DNA of 64,000 bases, taken from positions 7,724-71,723 of the forward strand of contig UQGS01000004.1 in assembly GCA_900540685.1 (NCBI GenBank), given 5' to 3'. The notes beneath the pieces are model-generated. The model had not been told where the DNA came from. It was given only the letters and a program-made list of their open reading frames with translations, and did not search any database. Each line of letters begins with the position of its first letter. Position 1 is the stretch's first letter. Of the stretch, positions 26,581 to 35,632 are shown piece after piece. A program made the position numbers and the translations under genes. This DNA is from an uncultured Catenibacterium sp. (GTDB taxonomy: Bacteria; Bacillota_I; Bacilli_A; Erysipelotrichales; Coprobacillaceae).

Positions 26581-26673
26581 ATGCAACGTAGATTTATGGT
26601 AAGACTATTAGTAGGTATTATTGTCATTAGTATGATTCTGCCTCTAGTAAGTTATTTTGCGATAGGGAGATAA
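26581..26673 (+). CDS. Small 30-residue single-pass membrane peptide
   Basis: I do not recognise a family. A strong site (TTAGGAGG) lies eight bases before ATG, and the frame runs 30 codons to TAA, four bases before the hslO ATG. The peptide has a basic start (MQRRFMVR), one hydrophobic stretch (LLVGIIVISMILPLVSYFAI) and ends GR. Ribosome site, composition and tight spacing to hslO support a real gene. Small FtsH-adjacent membrane peptides can be protease regulators; that role is speculation here. Confidence 0.65.
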   Translation: MQRRFMVRLLVGIIVISMILPLVSYFAIGR

Positions 26674-26677
26674 ATAA

Positions 26678-27550
26678 ATGAAAGATTATTTAGTACGTGG
26701 ACTCGTTAATTCAAAGAACTGTCGTGTATTTGCCTGTACAACAACTAACTTGACTAATGTTGCACAGCAGAATCATAACTTATGGCCTTGTGCAAGTGCT
26801 GCACTTGGACGTATGATGGCAGTCACTTTAATGATGGGTGCTATGAATAAGAATAAAGAAAAGATGACAGTCGTCATCAATGGTGGTGGACCAATTGGTA
26901 CAATGCTTTGTACAACACATTCGGATGGTAAAATCAAAGGATTTGTATCTAATCCAGAAGTTCACTATACATACAATGATACAGGTAAACTTGCAGTAGG
27001 TTTATGTGTAGGAAATCAAGGTACTATCCAGGTGACACGTGATATGGGATTAAAGGAACCTATTACATCTAGTTCTCCATTACAGACTGGTGAAATTGGT
27101 GATGATTTCTCTTATTACTTCATGTTATCAGAACAGGTCCCATCAGTTGTGGCAGTAGGTGTTCTTGTAGAAGAAGACAATACTGTAAGAAGTGCAGGTG
27201 GTTATATTATTCAGTTATTACCAGAAGCAACTGAAGAAGATATTGCGTATATTGAAGATAAAATCAAGAACACACCACCAGTATCACAGTTATTAGATGA
27301 AGGACATACTCCAGAAGAAATCTTAAAGATGATCTTTGAAGATGTTGAAATCCTAGATACACAGGATCTATCATTTGAATGTGATTGTAGTAAAGAAAAG
27401 ATGAAAGAAGCTTTGGCTACTCTTCATACAAAAGATCTAGAAGATATGATCAACGAAGATCATGGATGTGAGATCACATGTCAGTTCTGTAATACACATT
27501 ATCAGTTCAGTGAAGAAGAACTCAAGGAAATACTCAAAAAGCGCCAGTAA
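26678..27550 (+). CDS. hslO: Redox-regulated chaperone Hsp33
   Basis: Holdase chaperone switched on by oxidation. The C-terminal zinc centre is visible as CDC (residues about 233-235) and CQFC (about 266-269). The N-terminal body includes INGGGPIGTM and the GEIGDDFSYYFMLSEQ region. The 290 residues are full length. It follows ftsH and the small membrane gene and ends in a terminator at 27536-27562. Confidence 0.95.
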   Translation: MKDYLVRGLVNSKNCRVFACTTTNLTNVAQQNHNLWPCASAALGRMMAVTLMMGAMNKNKEKMTVVINGGGPIGTMLCTTHSDGKIKGFVSNPEVHYTYNDTGKLAVGLCVGNQGTIQVTRDMGLKEPITSSSPLQTGEIGDDFSYYFMLSEQVPSVVAVGVLVEEDNTVRSAGGYIIQLLPEATEEDIAYIEDKIKNTPPVSQLLDEGHTPEEILKMIFEDVEILDTQDLSFECDCSKEKMKEALATLHTKDLEDMINEDHGCEITCQFCNTHYQFSEEELKEILKKRQ

Positions 27551-27562
27551 TGGCGCTTTTTT
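27536..27562 (+). terminator. Intrinsic terminator of hslO
   Basis: AAAAAGCGCCA and TGGCGCTTTTTT pair over a GTAA loop. The hslO stop codon lies in the stem-loop. Confidence 0.9.
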
Positions 27563-27729
27563 CACACTGTCTGGTATTATACAAAGATCAGTTAACATAT
27601 ATCATGGAAGGGAATAGAATTGAATAATTGACCTTTTTAGAGTTGTATGACAGTTGCCTCCTTTCAATAACTAGTATAGAGTATGAATCTATAATAAATA
27701 TCTATATATTGTGGAGAAATATGTGTTGA

Positions 27730-28557
27730 CTAATGAAGTGCTTTAACGGGACACTCTTTTGTACATTCATAACATAGAATACAATCAGTACCGTTTTTAC
27801 GATTACGTGACTCTTTGTTGACTTCTACATTCATTGGGCAGACCTTTAAACACTTATTACAATGAACACATTTATTCTCATCACAATGTACACGTAATAG
27901 CGAATAATAGCTCATAGGCTTAAGAAATACAGTAATAGGACATAAATACTTACAGAATGCGCGATTATCTTTAAATATATAGGCAAGCACAATACCTGTA
28001 ATATAGTAAAAGGCGTTACCTAGAAGGAATAGATAGAACATGATCTTTTCAAGATGAGCGACCTCCATTAAGAATAATCCTGATACCAATGCAAGAGAAC
28101 ATACAAACATTACATAACGTAGTATACCTAGTTTTTTAACTCTTGGTTTCTGTGGTCTTTTAAAAGGTAAGAAGTCAAGGATCATAGCTGTCCAGCAGGC
28201 ATAACCACACCATCCTCGACCAAATATAAGAGGTCCAAAGATTTTCGCAATTGCATAGTGAATAGTAGCTGCTTCAAAGGTGCCTAAGAATAAGTAGTAC
28301 CAGAAACCTTCAATCTGCATATTTTCTTGAGAAATAACACCTAAATAAAACAACATATAACTGCCTACTGCCAGCTGGACAAAATGTCTTGCACAGCTCT
28401 TTCCGGCAGTAAATAGTGCAGTGCCTAAGGCAAGACAAGTGCCTATATAGCTGAAGTTCAATAAGTAGAACATATTATCTTTAGTCAGCCATAAAGTCAC
28501 CGCAATCACTTCAAATAATATAAATAGTATAATAGAGAAAGTATATTTTCTTTTCAT
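27730..28557 (-). CDS. NapH/CcoG-like membrane ferredoxin
   Basis: Polytopic membrane protein with two [4Fe-4S] centres, likely passing electrons between the quinone or membrane pool and an unknown partner. The cluster motifs are CVHCNKCLKVCP and CILCYECTKECP at the C-terminus, and the membrane part contains GRGWCGYACWT, a motif of the NapH/NosR/CcoG group. About five hydrophobic helices are seen. I prefer the ATG ending at 28557 (MKRKYTF), because GGGAGG is seven bases upstream; an earlier ATG at 28563 is too close to it. No reductase gene is adjacent. It interrupts the usual hslO-dusB neighbourhood. Confidence 0.82.
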   Translation of the reverse strand: MKRKYTFSIILFILFEVIAVTLWLTKDNMFYLLNFSYIGTCLALGTALFTAGKSCARHFVQLAVGSYMLFYLGVISQENMQIEGFWYYLFLGTFEAATIHYAIAKIFGPLIFGRGWCGYACWTAMILDFLPFKRPQKPRVKKLGILRYVMFVCSLALVSGLFLMEVAHLEKIMFYLFLLGNAFYYITGIVLAYIFKDNRAFCKYLCPITVFLKPMSYYSLLRVHCDENKCVHCNKCLKVCPMNVEVNKESRNRKNGTDCILCYECTKECPVKALH

Positions 28558-28626
28558 AGTCATTCCTCCCTTATATTCATCTTAAAATGTATGAATCAAT
28601 ACTACAATCATATTCCTGTAAAATAT

Positions 28627-28660
28627 ACAAAAAGGAGCAGGAAGGGAATACCTGCTCCTT
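28627..28660 (-). terminator. Hairpin terminator upstream of the NapH-like gene
   Basis: AAGGAGCAGG and CCTGCTCCTT form a 10-base stem. The T tract follows on the minus strand (28631-28627), so transcripts coming from higher coordinates would stop about 70 bases before the NapH-like start codon. It may be an attenuator, or it may end a short unrecognised transcript. Confidence 0.65.
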
Positions 28661-28811
28661 ATGTCCTATTAGTAAAATAGGGAAGGGAAATGAAAACGAT
28701 ATATATATTATTGAAAGGATCGGGAACTTCCTTTCACAACTATTAGTATAGAGATAATTTGTCTTTGTATTGTGTCAGGAATATGGTATATTTTGTGATG
28801 GTGATTAAAAA

Positions 28812-29789
28812 ATGTTGAAAATTGGAAACGTAGAAATAAAACATCCTATTATCATGGCTCCTATGGCAGGTATCACAAATGTAGCTTACCGTAGACTTGT
28901 AAAAGAGTTCGGTGCTGGACTTGTCGTATCTGAAATGGTCAGTGATAAAGCGTTATGTTATGGAAATCAAAAGACAATTGATATGCTTGCAGTAGGTGAA
29001 GATGAACACCCTATGAGTATGCAGATTTTTGGTGGTGAAGTAGAGACTATGGTCAAAGCTGCCAAGTTTGTAGAGGAACATTCTGACTGTGATATTATTG
29101 ATATTAATATGGGATGTCCTGTGAATAAGGTATTAAAGGCCCATGCAGGCAGTTATTTAATGCAGTATCCAGAACTTGCATATGATATTGTGAAGGCTGT
29201 CGTAGAAGCAGTCAATGTACCAGTAACTGTTAAGATGCGTATTGGTTATGATATGAAGCATATTAACTGTGTAGAAATGGCACAATTAATGGAAAAAGCA
29301 GGAGCTAGTGCAGTAGCTATTCATGGTCGTACACGTTCACAGATGTATGAAGGTCATGCAGACTGGTCTTGGATTAAAAAAGTAAAAGAAGCAGTCAGTA
29401 TTCCAGTTATTGGGAATGGTGATGTGAGAACACCTGAAGATGCGAAAAGAATGATGGAAGAAACAGGCTGTGATGCTGTTATGGTTGGAAGAGGGGCTTT
29501 AGGTAATCCATTTGTGATTCGTAGAATGGTGAAATATCTAGAAGAAGGTATCCTAGAAGAAGAACCAGACTATCATGATCGTATTCAGTTATGTATTGAT
29601 CATGCTCATCGTTTAGTAAAAACTGAAGGTGAAAAGAATGCGATTAGACAGATGCGTGGACAAGCACCTTGGTATGTCAAAGGGTTAAGAGGTTCTGCAA
29701 AGATTAAGAATCATTTGACACAGATGAATACATTAGAAGAATTAGAAACAATTCTAAAAGACTTTGAGAAAGAACTAGAAGGTGAGTAA
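28812..29789 (+). CDS. dusB: tRNA-dihydrouridine synthase B
   Basis: Flavoenzyme that reduces specific uridines in tRNA to dihydrouridine. The opening IKHPIIMAPMAGITNVAYR, the INMGCPVNKVLKAHAGSYLM region with the catalytic cysteine, AIHGRTRSQMYEGHADW and GNGDV are diagnostic. The 325 residues match NifR3/DusB. It belongs to the ftsH-hslO-dusB-lysS order of Firmicutes, but here lysS is 11 kb further on. Confidence 0.95.
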   Translation: MLKIGNVEIKHPIIMAPMAGITNVAYRRLVKEFGAGLVVSEMVSDKALCYGNQKTIDMLAVGEDEHPMSMQIFGGEVETMVKAAKFVEEHSDCDIIDINMGCPVNKVLKAHAGSYLMQYPELAYDIVKAVVEAVNVPVTVKMRIGYDMKHINCVEMAQLMEKAGASAVAIHGRTRSQMYEGHADWSWIKKVKEAVSIPVIGNGDVRTPEDAKRMMEETGCDAVMVGRGALGNPFVIRRMVKYLEEGILEEEPDYHDRIQLCIDHAHRLVKTEGEKNAIRQMRGQAPWYVKGLRGSAKIKNHLTQMNTLEELETILKDFEKELEGE

Positions 29790-29832
29790 TCATCTTCTTT
29801 TTGTTTTATAATAGAATAAAGGAGATGATTTT

Positions 29833-31200
29833 ATGGCTATACTTTATTCTATGTGTGTCCCTCATCCTCCATTAATTATCCCTGAAATAGGGAAAGGGGA
29901 GGAGAAAACTATCAGTAACACAATACAATCTTATGAATCCATTATGAAATATGTGTCTCACCTTCCAATAGAAACAGTTATTGTGATCAGTCCTCATGCT
30001 ATCGCCTATAGTGATTATATTCATATTTCTCCTGGTATTCATGCATCAGGAGACTTTAGTCAATTCCATGCAGGAGAAGTCAAAATAGAAGTGGATTATG
30101 ATACAGAACTTGTTAAGAAGATCACTCAATCTGCCAAGAAGAATCATATTTTTGCAGGAACATTAGGAAAAGATGATGATTTAGATCATGGCACAATGAT
30201 TCCTCTTTATTTCTTAAATAAGTATCTCAAGGACTATAAAGTCGTAAGAATAGGAATATCAGGTTTATCTCCACTCACTCATTATCGCTTTGGACAATGT
30301 ATTAAGGAAGCGGTAGGAGATAAGAATGTCTTACTGATTGCGAGTGGTGATTTGTCTCATTGTTTAAAAGAGGATGGTCCTTATGGTTATAAAGAACAAG
30401 GACCGCTCTTTGATCATGATATTATTACAGCATGGAAGAATAGTGATTTTATGCGTTTTCTCACTTTTGATCCCATCTTTACTGAAGCAGCTGCTGAATG
30501 TGGACTGAGATCATTTCAGATCATGGCAGGTGTTTTAGACCAAAAGAAGATTAAACCACACTATTATTCTTATGAAGGACCATTTGGAGTAGGCTATGGT
30601 ATATGTGGTTTTGAAATATGTGGTGATGATCCAACACGTGATATAGGAAACCAATATGAAAAGAAGATGCAGGAAGAAGTCAAGAAGATCAAAGAACATG
30701 AAGATGACTATGTCAGACTTGCAAGAAAAACTATTGAACATTATGTAAGAGAAAAAGTAGAAATCAAACCTGAAGTCATAGAAGAGATGACTAGACGTGC
30801 AGGTGTCTTTGTCTCTATTCATGAAGAAGGACGTTTAAGAGGCTGTATTGGTACTTTTATGGCTACTCAGGATAATATTGCGTTAGAAATAGTGCATAAT
30901 GCGATCAGTGCATGTAGTGAAGATCCACGCTTTGATCCTATTACAGAAGAAGAACTAGATAATCTAGTGATATCAGTCGATGTATTAGGAGAAATAGAAC
31001 CAGTAGAAGATATCAGTACATTAGATCCTCATATCTATGGTATTATAGTATGCCATGGTTCTAAAAGAGGCTTACTCTTACCTGACTTAGAGGGTGTTGA
31101 TACAGTCACTGATCAGATTCAGATAGCCTGCCATAAAGCAGGTATTCATGAAGGGGAGAAGATCAAGATAGAAAGATTCAAGGTGATCAGACATGGCTAG
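29833..31200 (+). CDS. Fused Memo-like and AMMECR1 protein (AmmeMemoRadiSam system)
   Basis: Two domains of the AmmeMemoRadiSam set in one chain. Residues 1-265 are Memo-like, related to class III extradiol dioxygenases, with PHPPLIIPEIGKG, VIVISPHA, DLDHGTMIPLYFL and ASGDLSH carrying putative metal ligands. Residues about 285-455 are an AMMECR1 domain with RRAGVFVSIHEEGRLRGCIGTF and SEDPRFDPI. The last eight bases overlap the radical SAM gene. The biochemical function of the set is not established; modification of a protein or small molecule by the radical SAM partner is a common proposal. The start follows AAGGAGATGATTTT. Confidence 0.88.
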   Translation: MAILYSMCVPHPPLIIPEIGKGEEKTISNTIQSYESIMKYVSHLPIETVIVISPHAIAYSDYIHISPGIHASGDFSQFHAGEVKIEVDYDTELVKKITQSAKKNHIFAGTLGKDDDLDHGTMIPLYFLNKYLKDYKVVRIGISGLSPLTHYRFGQCIKEAVGDKNVLLIASGDLSHCLKEDGPYGYKEQGPLFDHDIITAWKNSDFMRFLTFDPIFTEAAAECGLRSFQIMAGVLDQKKIKPHYYSYEGPFGVGYGICGFEICGDDPTRDIGNQYEKKMQEEVKKIKEHEDDYVRLARKTIEHYVREKVEIKPEVIEEMTRRAGVFVSIHEEGRLRGCIGTFMATQDNIALEIVHNAISACSEDPRFDPITEEELDNLVISVDVLGEIEPVEDISTLDPHIYGIIVCHGSKRGLLLPDLEGVDTVTDQIQIACHKAGIHEGEKIKIERFKVIRHG

Positions 31201-32008
31201 ATGTGATTTATGTCCTCATCATTGTGTACTAAAAGAAGGACAGACAGGATTCTGTCATCAAAGAATAAATAAAGAAGGACGCATAGTTTTAAAAGACTAT
31301 GGTGCTATTACTTCTCTTTCTCTAGATCCTATTGAAAAGAAACCTCTCTATCATTTTTATCCAGATACAAAGATTCTATCTGTCGGTTCTTATGGCTGTA
31401 ATATGAAATGTCCTTTCTGTCAGAACTATACCATATCACAAGATCATGGCTCATCTACACAGGTGCATACAACACCTGAAAAACTTGTAGAAGTGGCTTT
31501 GGATCTAAAAAAAGAAGGGAATATTGGTATTGCGTTTACTTATAATGAACCACTTATCAGTTATGAGTTTATTTATGATACATTTGTATTATGTAAGAAG
31601 CATGATTTAAAGACAGTGATTGTATCTAACGGGATGATAGAAGAGAAATATATGAAGGAACTCAAACCACTCGTAGATGCATGGAATATTGATTTAAAAG
31701 GATTTAGAGAAGATATCTATAAGAAGTTATCAGGTGACTTAGAAACAGTTAAGAATAGTATTTACTATGCTTCTACAAGCCATCTAGAAATCACTTCTTT
31801 AATTGTCCCTGGTATCAATGATAATCTCAAAGATATGGAAGAAGAAGCGAAGTGGTTAGCGTCTATTAATCCAAATATTGTGTTACATATCACACGTTAT
31901 TTTCCACAATATCATTATCATGAATCTCCTACATCCATAGAACTTATTGATCAAATGATAGAAGTGGCAAAGAAATATTTAAAGAATGTATATAGAGGTA
32001 ATTGTTAG
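31193..32008 (+). CDS. amrS: AmmeMemoRadiSam system radical SAM enzyme
   Basis: Radical SAM enzyme of the pyruvate-formate-lyase-activase-like group. The cluster motif CNMKCPFC (C-x3-C-x2-C) lies in SYGCNMKCPFCQNYTIS near residue 70. The N-terminus carries extra cysteines (CDLCPHHCVL and CHQR) as in this family, and AFTYNEPLISYEF is conserved. The 271 residues are slightly short. It overlaps the Memo-AMMECR1 gene and is followed with no gap by an RpiR regulator. Its substrate is unknown. Confidence 0.9.
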   Translation: MARCDLCPHHCVLKEGQTGFCHQRINKEGRIVLKDYGAITSLSLDPIEKKPLYHFYPDTKILSVGSYGCNMKCPFCQNYTISQDHGSSTQVHTTPEKLVEVALDLKKEGNIGIAFTYNEPLISYEFIYDTFVLCKKHDLKTVIVSNGMIEEKYMKELKPLVDAWNIDLKGFREDIYKKLSGDLETVKNSIYYASTSHLEITSLIVPGINDNLKDMEEEAKWLASINPNIVLHITRYFPQYHYHESPTSIELIDQMIEVAKKYLKNVYRGNC

Positions 32009-32740
32009 ATGTTTAATGAAGAAAAGATTAAAAGCTTTAGTACAACAGATATGCGTATATATAACTATATATTGAAGCACAGTATTCAATTCCCTTATAT
32101 GAGTATAAGAGAACTCGCAGATGAAATACCAACATCTACAGCTTCTATTGTGCGTTTTGTGAAGAAGATGGGGTATGATAGCTTTCCTGAATTAAAGTAT
32201 GCCTATAAGAAAGAAGAAAAAGAAGTCTCTCTTTTAACAGTCAATGACTTAGATGAAACCATAGACTGTTTAAAGAAGTTCAATACGCCTTATTATCAGG
32301 ATTTATTCAAAGAAGTCGCTTATATACTAGGTAATGCGAATATGATTATCTTTGATGGTATGGGAGATTCAGGAAAGATTGCGGAATATGCAGCTAGACG
32401 CTTTTCTACTAATGGTTTCTTTAGTGCAGCCCTCACAGACCCTTATCAGAAGGTATCCATGGATGGGAGTAGTATTGTTGTTGTGATGTTATCTGTTTCA
32501 GGGGATACACCTGAACTTATTAGAAAAGCCAATGGCTATAAAGCGGCTGGTAGTACTTTAATCACAATTACGGCATCGGATGACAACACACTTGCGAAAA
32601 TGAGTGATCACAACATCAGTTATTATATCAATGATATAAGAAACGAGCTTTCTTCACATACGACTCAGGTGCCGGCATTAAGTATCATCGAGATTCTCTC
32701 TAATACAACTCAGCACATATGTCACAATTCGTTACAATAG
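32009..32740 (+). CDS. MurR/RpiR-family transcriptional regulator
   Basis: Sugar-phosphate-responsive regulator. Residues 1-75 form the HTH_6 domain (MSIRELADEIPTSTASIVRFVKKMGYDSFPELK). Residues about 105-240 form a SIS domain that would bind a phosphosugar (MIIFDGMGDSGKIAEYAARRF, VVMLSVSGDTPELI). The ATG abuts the amrS stop, so it is probably co-transcribed with the AmmeMemoRadiSam genes. It faces the beta-glucoside PTS genes 140 bases downstream, whose regulatory region has an inverted repeat at 32827-32844. Confidence 0.88.
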   Translation: MFNEEKIKSFSTTDMRIYNYILKHSIQFPYMSIRELADEIPTSTASIVRFVKKMGYDSFPELKYAYKKEEKEVSLLTVNDLDETIDCLKKFNTPYYQDLFKEVAYILGNANMIIFDGMGDSGKIAEYAARRFSTNGFFSAALTDPYQKVSMDGSSIVVVMLSVSGDTPELIRKANGYKAAGSTLITITASDDNTLAKMSDHNISYYINDIRNELSSHTTQVPALSIIEILSNTTQHICHNSLQ

Positions 32741-32774
32741 TGAAACTTTTTGCATAGTATGCATACCATTCAAG

Positions 32775-32797
32775 AAGGGCTTCAAGCCCTTTTTTTA
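32775..32797 (+). terminator. Intrinsic terminator after the RpiR gene
   Basis: AAGGGCTT and AAGCCCTT form the stem around a small loop, followed by seven T. It separates the RpiR gene from the EIIC gene. Confidence 0.85.
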
Positions 32798-32826
32798 TTT
32801 TTATTCTTCTGATAGAATCAATTACG

Positions 32827-32844
32827 GAAAACGAAATCGTTTTC
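32827..32844. promoter_or_regulatory. Operator-like inverted repeat before the EIIC gene
   Basis: GAAAACG and CGTTTTC flank AAAT. On the minus strand the neighbourhood reads TGAAAACGATTTCG, close to a CcpA cre site; it could equally be an RpiR operator. It lies 37 bases before the EIIC start. Confidence 0.55.
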
Positions 32845-32880
32845 AATATCGGCCGAAAAAATTTGAAGAGGAGACACAAA

Positions 32881-34224
32881 ATGGAAGCAATTCAAAGCTT
32901 TATGGAACGTTACTTCGTACCATTAGCTGCAAAAATCAATGGTCAGCGCCATGTTGCAGCCGTACGTGATGCGTTCACTTTATCTTTCCCATTAACTATG
33001 GGTGGTTCAATGGTTTTACTTATTAACTATGTATTATTAGATCCTACAGGATTCATCGCAAAATTACTTCACTTAGGTGATTTAATTCCAAACTTAGCTC
33101 AGTATCAGGCTGTTTTAAGTTCTGTTATCAATGGTACAACTAATATCTTATCAATTATCATCGCATTCTTAGTGGCTTATCAGTTAGCACAGGAAATGGG
33201 AGGAGATAAAGTATTATGCGGTATCACATCTCTTTCAGCTTTCTTTATTCTTTATCCTGCTGCTCAGGCATTTGCAGGTAAGAATGCAGGATCTGGTTTA
33301 ACAACTACTTACTTTGGTGCACAGGGATTATTCGTAGCATTATTAGTAGGTCTATTAACTACAGAATTATTAATTCGATTTGGAAATAACGAAAAATTAA
33401 GAATCAAGATGCCAGAAATGGTACCACCTGCAGTAGCTCAGTCATTTAACTTATTAATCCCAATGATGTTAGTACTTGCAGTTATGGGGGTATTAAATTA
33501 TCTATTCTCAATGATTACTCCTGAAGGTATTCAGGTTGTTGTTTATAACGCTATTCAGGCTCCATTAACATCTCTTGGAAGCTCTATGGGTACAATCATC
33601 GTATTCGTATTAGTACAGCAGTTATTATGGATCGTAGGTATCCATGGTCCTAACACTTTAAATGCATTACGTTCAGTTATCTTTACAGAACAGTTAAACG
33701 CAAACCTTGCTTATGTTGCAGCTCATGGTTCTGCATGGGGTGCACCTTACCCAGTTAACTGGGGTTCAATCAACGATGCATTTGGTAATGGTGGAGGATC
33801 AGGTGCAACACTTGGTTTAATCCTTGCAATGTTTATCGTAGGTAGAAAGAATAAGGGTGAATACTCTATTTGTAAGATGTCATTATTTCCAGGACTATTC
33901 AACATCAACGAACCAATCATGTTCGGTTTACCAATCGTTATGAACCCAATGTATGTTATTCCATTCATCTTAGCACCAATCGTATGTAACCTCATTGGTT
34001 ATTTCTGTGTATGTGTCATTAAGATTATCCCACCAGTCGCTTATTCAGTTGCTTGGACAACTCCAGGATTCTTAACACCATTCTTAGGATCAGGTGCTAA
34101 CAATATTATGGCATTAGTTATCGGTATTCTTTGCTTAATCGTAAGTACAATTATCTACTTACCATTCGTTGCAGCAAGCACAAGAGCCGCTATCAAGAAA
34201 GAAGCAGAAGAAAACAATGCGTAA
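32881..34224 (+). CDS. PTS lactose/cellobiose-type EIIC permease
   Basis: Membrane channel of a phosphotransferase system for a beta-glucoside. About ten hydrophobic segments are seen in 447 residues. The motif PGLFNINEPIMFGLPIVMNP is the EIIC signature of the Lac family. The start at 32881 (MEAIQSFMERYFVPLA) follows GAGGAG; the frame extends 18 bases upstream through a TTG codon without better support. No EIIA or EIIB gene lies nearby, so these must be supplied from elsewhere. The 3' end overlaps the glycosidase gene by eight bases. Confidence 0.92.
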   Translation: MEAIQSFMERYFVPLAAKINGQRHVAAVRDAFTLSFPLTMGGSMVLLINYVLLDPTGFIAKLLHLGDLIPNLAQYQAVLSSVINGTTNILSIIIAFLVAYQLAQEMGGDKVLCGITSLSAFFILYPAAQAFAGKNAGSGLTTTYFGAQGLFVALLVGLLTTELLIRFGNNEKLRIKMPEMVPPAVAQSFNLLIPMMLVLAVMGVLNYLFSMITPEGIQVVVYNAIQAPLTSLGSSMGTIIVFVLVQQLLWIVGIHGPNTLNALRSVIFTEQLNANLAYVAAHGSAWGAPYPVNWGSINDAFGNGGGSGATLGLILAMFIVGRKNKGEYSICKMSLFPGLFNINEPIMFGLPIVMNPMYVIPFILAPIVCNLIGYFCVCVIKIIPPVAYSVAWTTPGFLTPFLGSGANNIMALVIGILCLIVSTIIYLPFVAASTRAAIKKEAEENNA

Positions 34225-35632
34225 AGACTTCTTATGGGGTGGAGCAGTTGCTGCACATCAGGTAGAAGGTGGCTTTAATGAAGGTGGTAAAGGACCAAAT
34301 GTCTCAGATATGATGACAGTTGGTTCTGCCACTGCTCATAGAAAGATCACTAAAACAATTGAACCTGATCAGTTCTACCCAAATCATACAGCGATTGATT
34401 TCTATCACCACTATAAGGAAGATATCGCTTTATTTAAAGAAATGGGATTTAAATGTTTTAGAACATCTATTTCCTGGGCAAGAATCTTCCCTATGGGAGA
34501 TGAAGAAACACCAAATGAAGAAGGTTTAAAGTTCTATGATGATATGTTTGATGAACTATTAAAGAATGGTATTCAGCCAGTCATCACACTATCACACTTT
34601 GAAATGCCTTATCATTTAGTAGAAAAATATGGTGGATGGAGAAACAGAAAGATGATTACATTCTTTGTAAGATTCGCAAAAGTATGTTTCGAAAGATACC
34701 ACAATAAAGTTAAATACTGGATGACTTTCAACGAAATCAACAACCAGGCAAACTATGAAGCAGACGTAGCTGTATTTACTAATTCAGGTATTATATTTGA
34801 AGAAGGTGAAGACAAAGAACGTACTGTTTATCAGGCAGCTCATTATGAGCTTGTTGCAAGTGCAATGGCTATTAAAGAAGGACATGCGATTGATCCTTCT
34901 ATGATGATTGGCTGCATGATTGCGATGACACCTATTTATCCTTACTCATGTAATCCGGATGATATGTTGAAGGCAGTAGGTGCAAACCACAAGCGTTTCT
35001 GGTATATGGATGTTCATGCAAGAGGACGTTATCCAGGTTATATGAAGTCTTTCTTTGAAAGAAAGAACTTCAATCTAGATATTACTGAAGAAGACTTAGC
35101 TGTTCTTCCTCAGGGTACTGTAGATTATATTGGATTTAGCTATTATATGTCATTTGCAGTGAAGGGTGATGGAGATGTCAACCTTGACTACAATGAAGAA
35201 ACAGATTTATGTGATAACCCTTATATTCCAAAGACTGAATGGGGATGGCCAATTGATGCGAAAGGTTTAAGATATAGCTTAAACTGGATATATGACCGTT
35301 ATAACCTTCCTCTATTTATTGTAGAAAATGGCTTTGGTGCAGTGGATCAGATGGTAGATGGAAAAGTACATGACCAGTACCGTATTGATTACCTTAAAGC
35401 ACATATCGAAGAAATGAAGAAAGCAGTAGATATTGATGGTGTAGATCTATTAGGTTATACCGTTTGGGGATGTATCGACTGTGTCAGCTTTGGAACAGGT
35501 GAAATGAAGAAACGTTATGGTTTCATTTATGTAGATAAAGATAATGCAGGTCAGGGAACACTTGCAAGAAGCAAGAAAGATTCTTTTGACTGGTATAAGA
35601 AAGTAATAGAAAGTAACGGAGAAAAACTATGA
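34217..35632 (+). CDS. 6-phospho-beta-glucosidase (GH1)
   Basis: Cytosolic glycosidase that splits phosphorylated beta-glucosides delivered by the PTS. The acid/base is in TFNEIN and the nucleophile in IVENGFGA. The segment SFGTGEMKKRYGFIYVD holds the Ser and Lys-x-Tyr pattern that binds the 6-phosphate. The start at 34217 (MRKDFLWGGAVAAHQVEG) is the normal GH1 opening and overlaps EIIC by eight bases. The 471 residues are typical. It is co-transcribed with EIIC and the ROK kinase. Confidence 0.94.
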   Translation: MRKDFLWGGAVAAHQVEGGFNEGGKGPNVSDMMTVGSATAHRKITKTIEPDQFYPNHTAIDFYHHYKEDIALFKEMGFKCFRTSISWARIFPMGDEETPNEEGLKFYDDMFDELLKNGIQPVITLSHFEMPYHLVEKYGGWRNRKMITFFVRFAKVCFERYHNKVKYWMTFNEINNQANYEADVAVFTNSGIIFEEGEDKERTVYQAAHYELVASAMAIKEGHAIDPSMMIGCMIAMTPIYPYSCNPDDMLKAVGANHKRFWYMDVHARGRYPGYMKSFFERKNFNLDITEEDLAVLPQGTVDYIGFSYYMSFAVKGDGDVNLDYNEETDLCDNPYIPKTEWGWPIDAKGLRYSLNWIYDRYNLPLFIVENGFGAVDQMVDGKVHDQYRIDYLKAHIEEMKKAVDIDGVDLLGYTVWGCIDCVSFGTGEMKKRYGFIYVDKDNAGQGTLARSKKDSFDWYKKVIESNGEKL

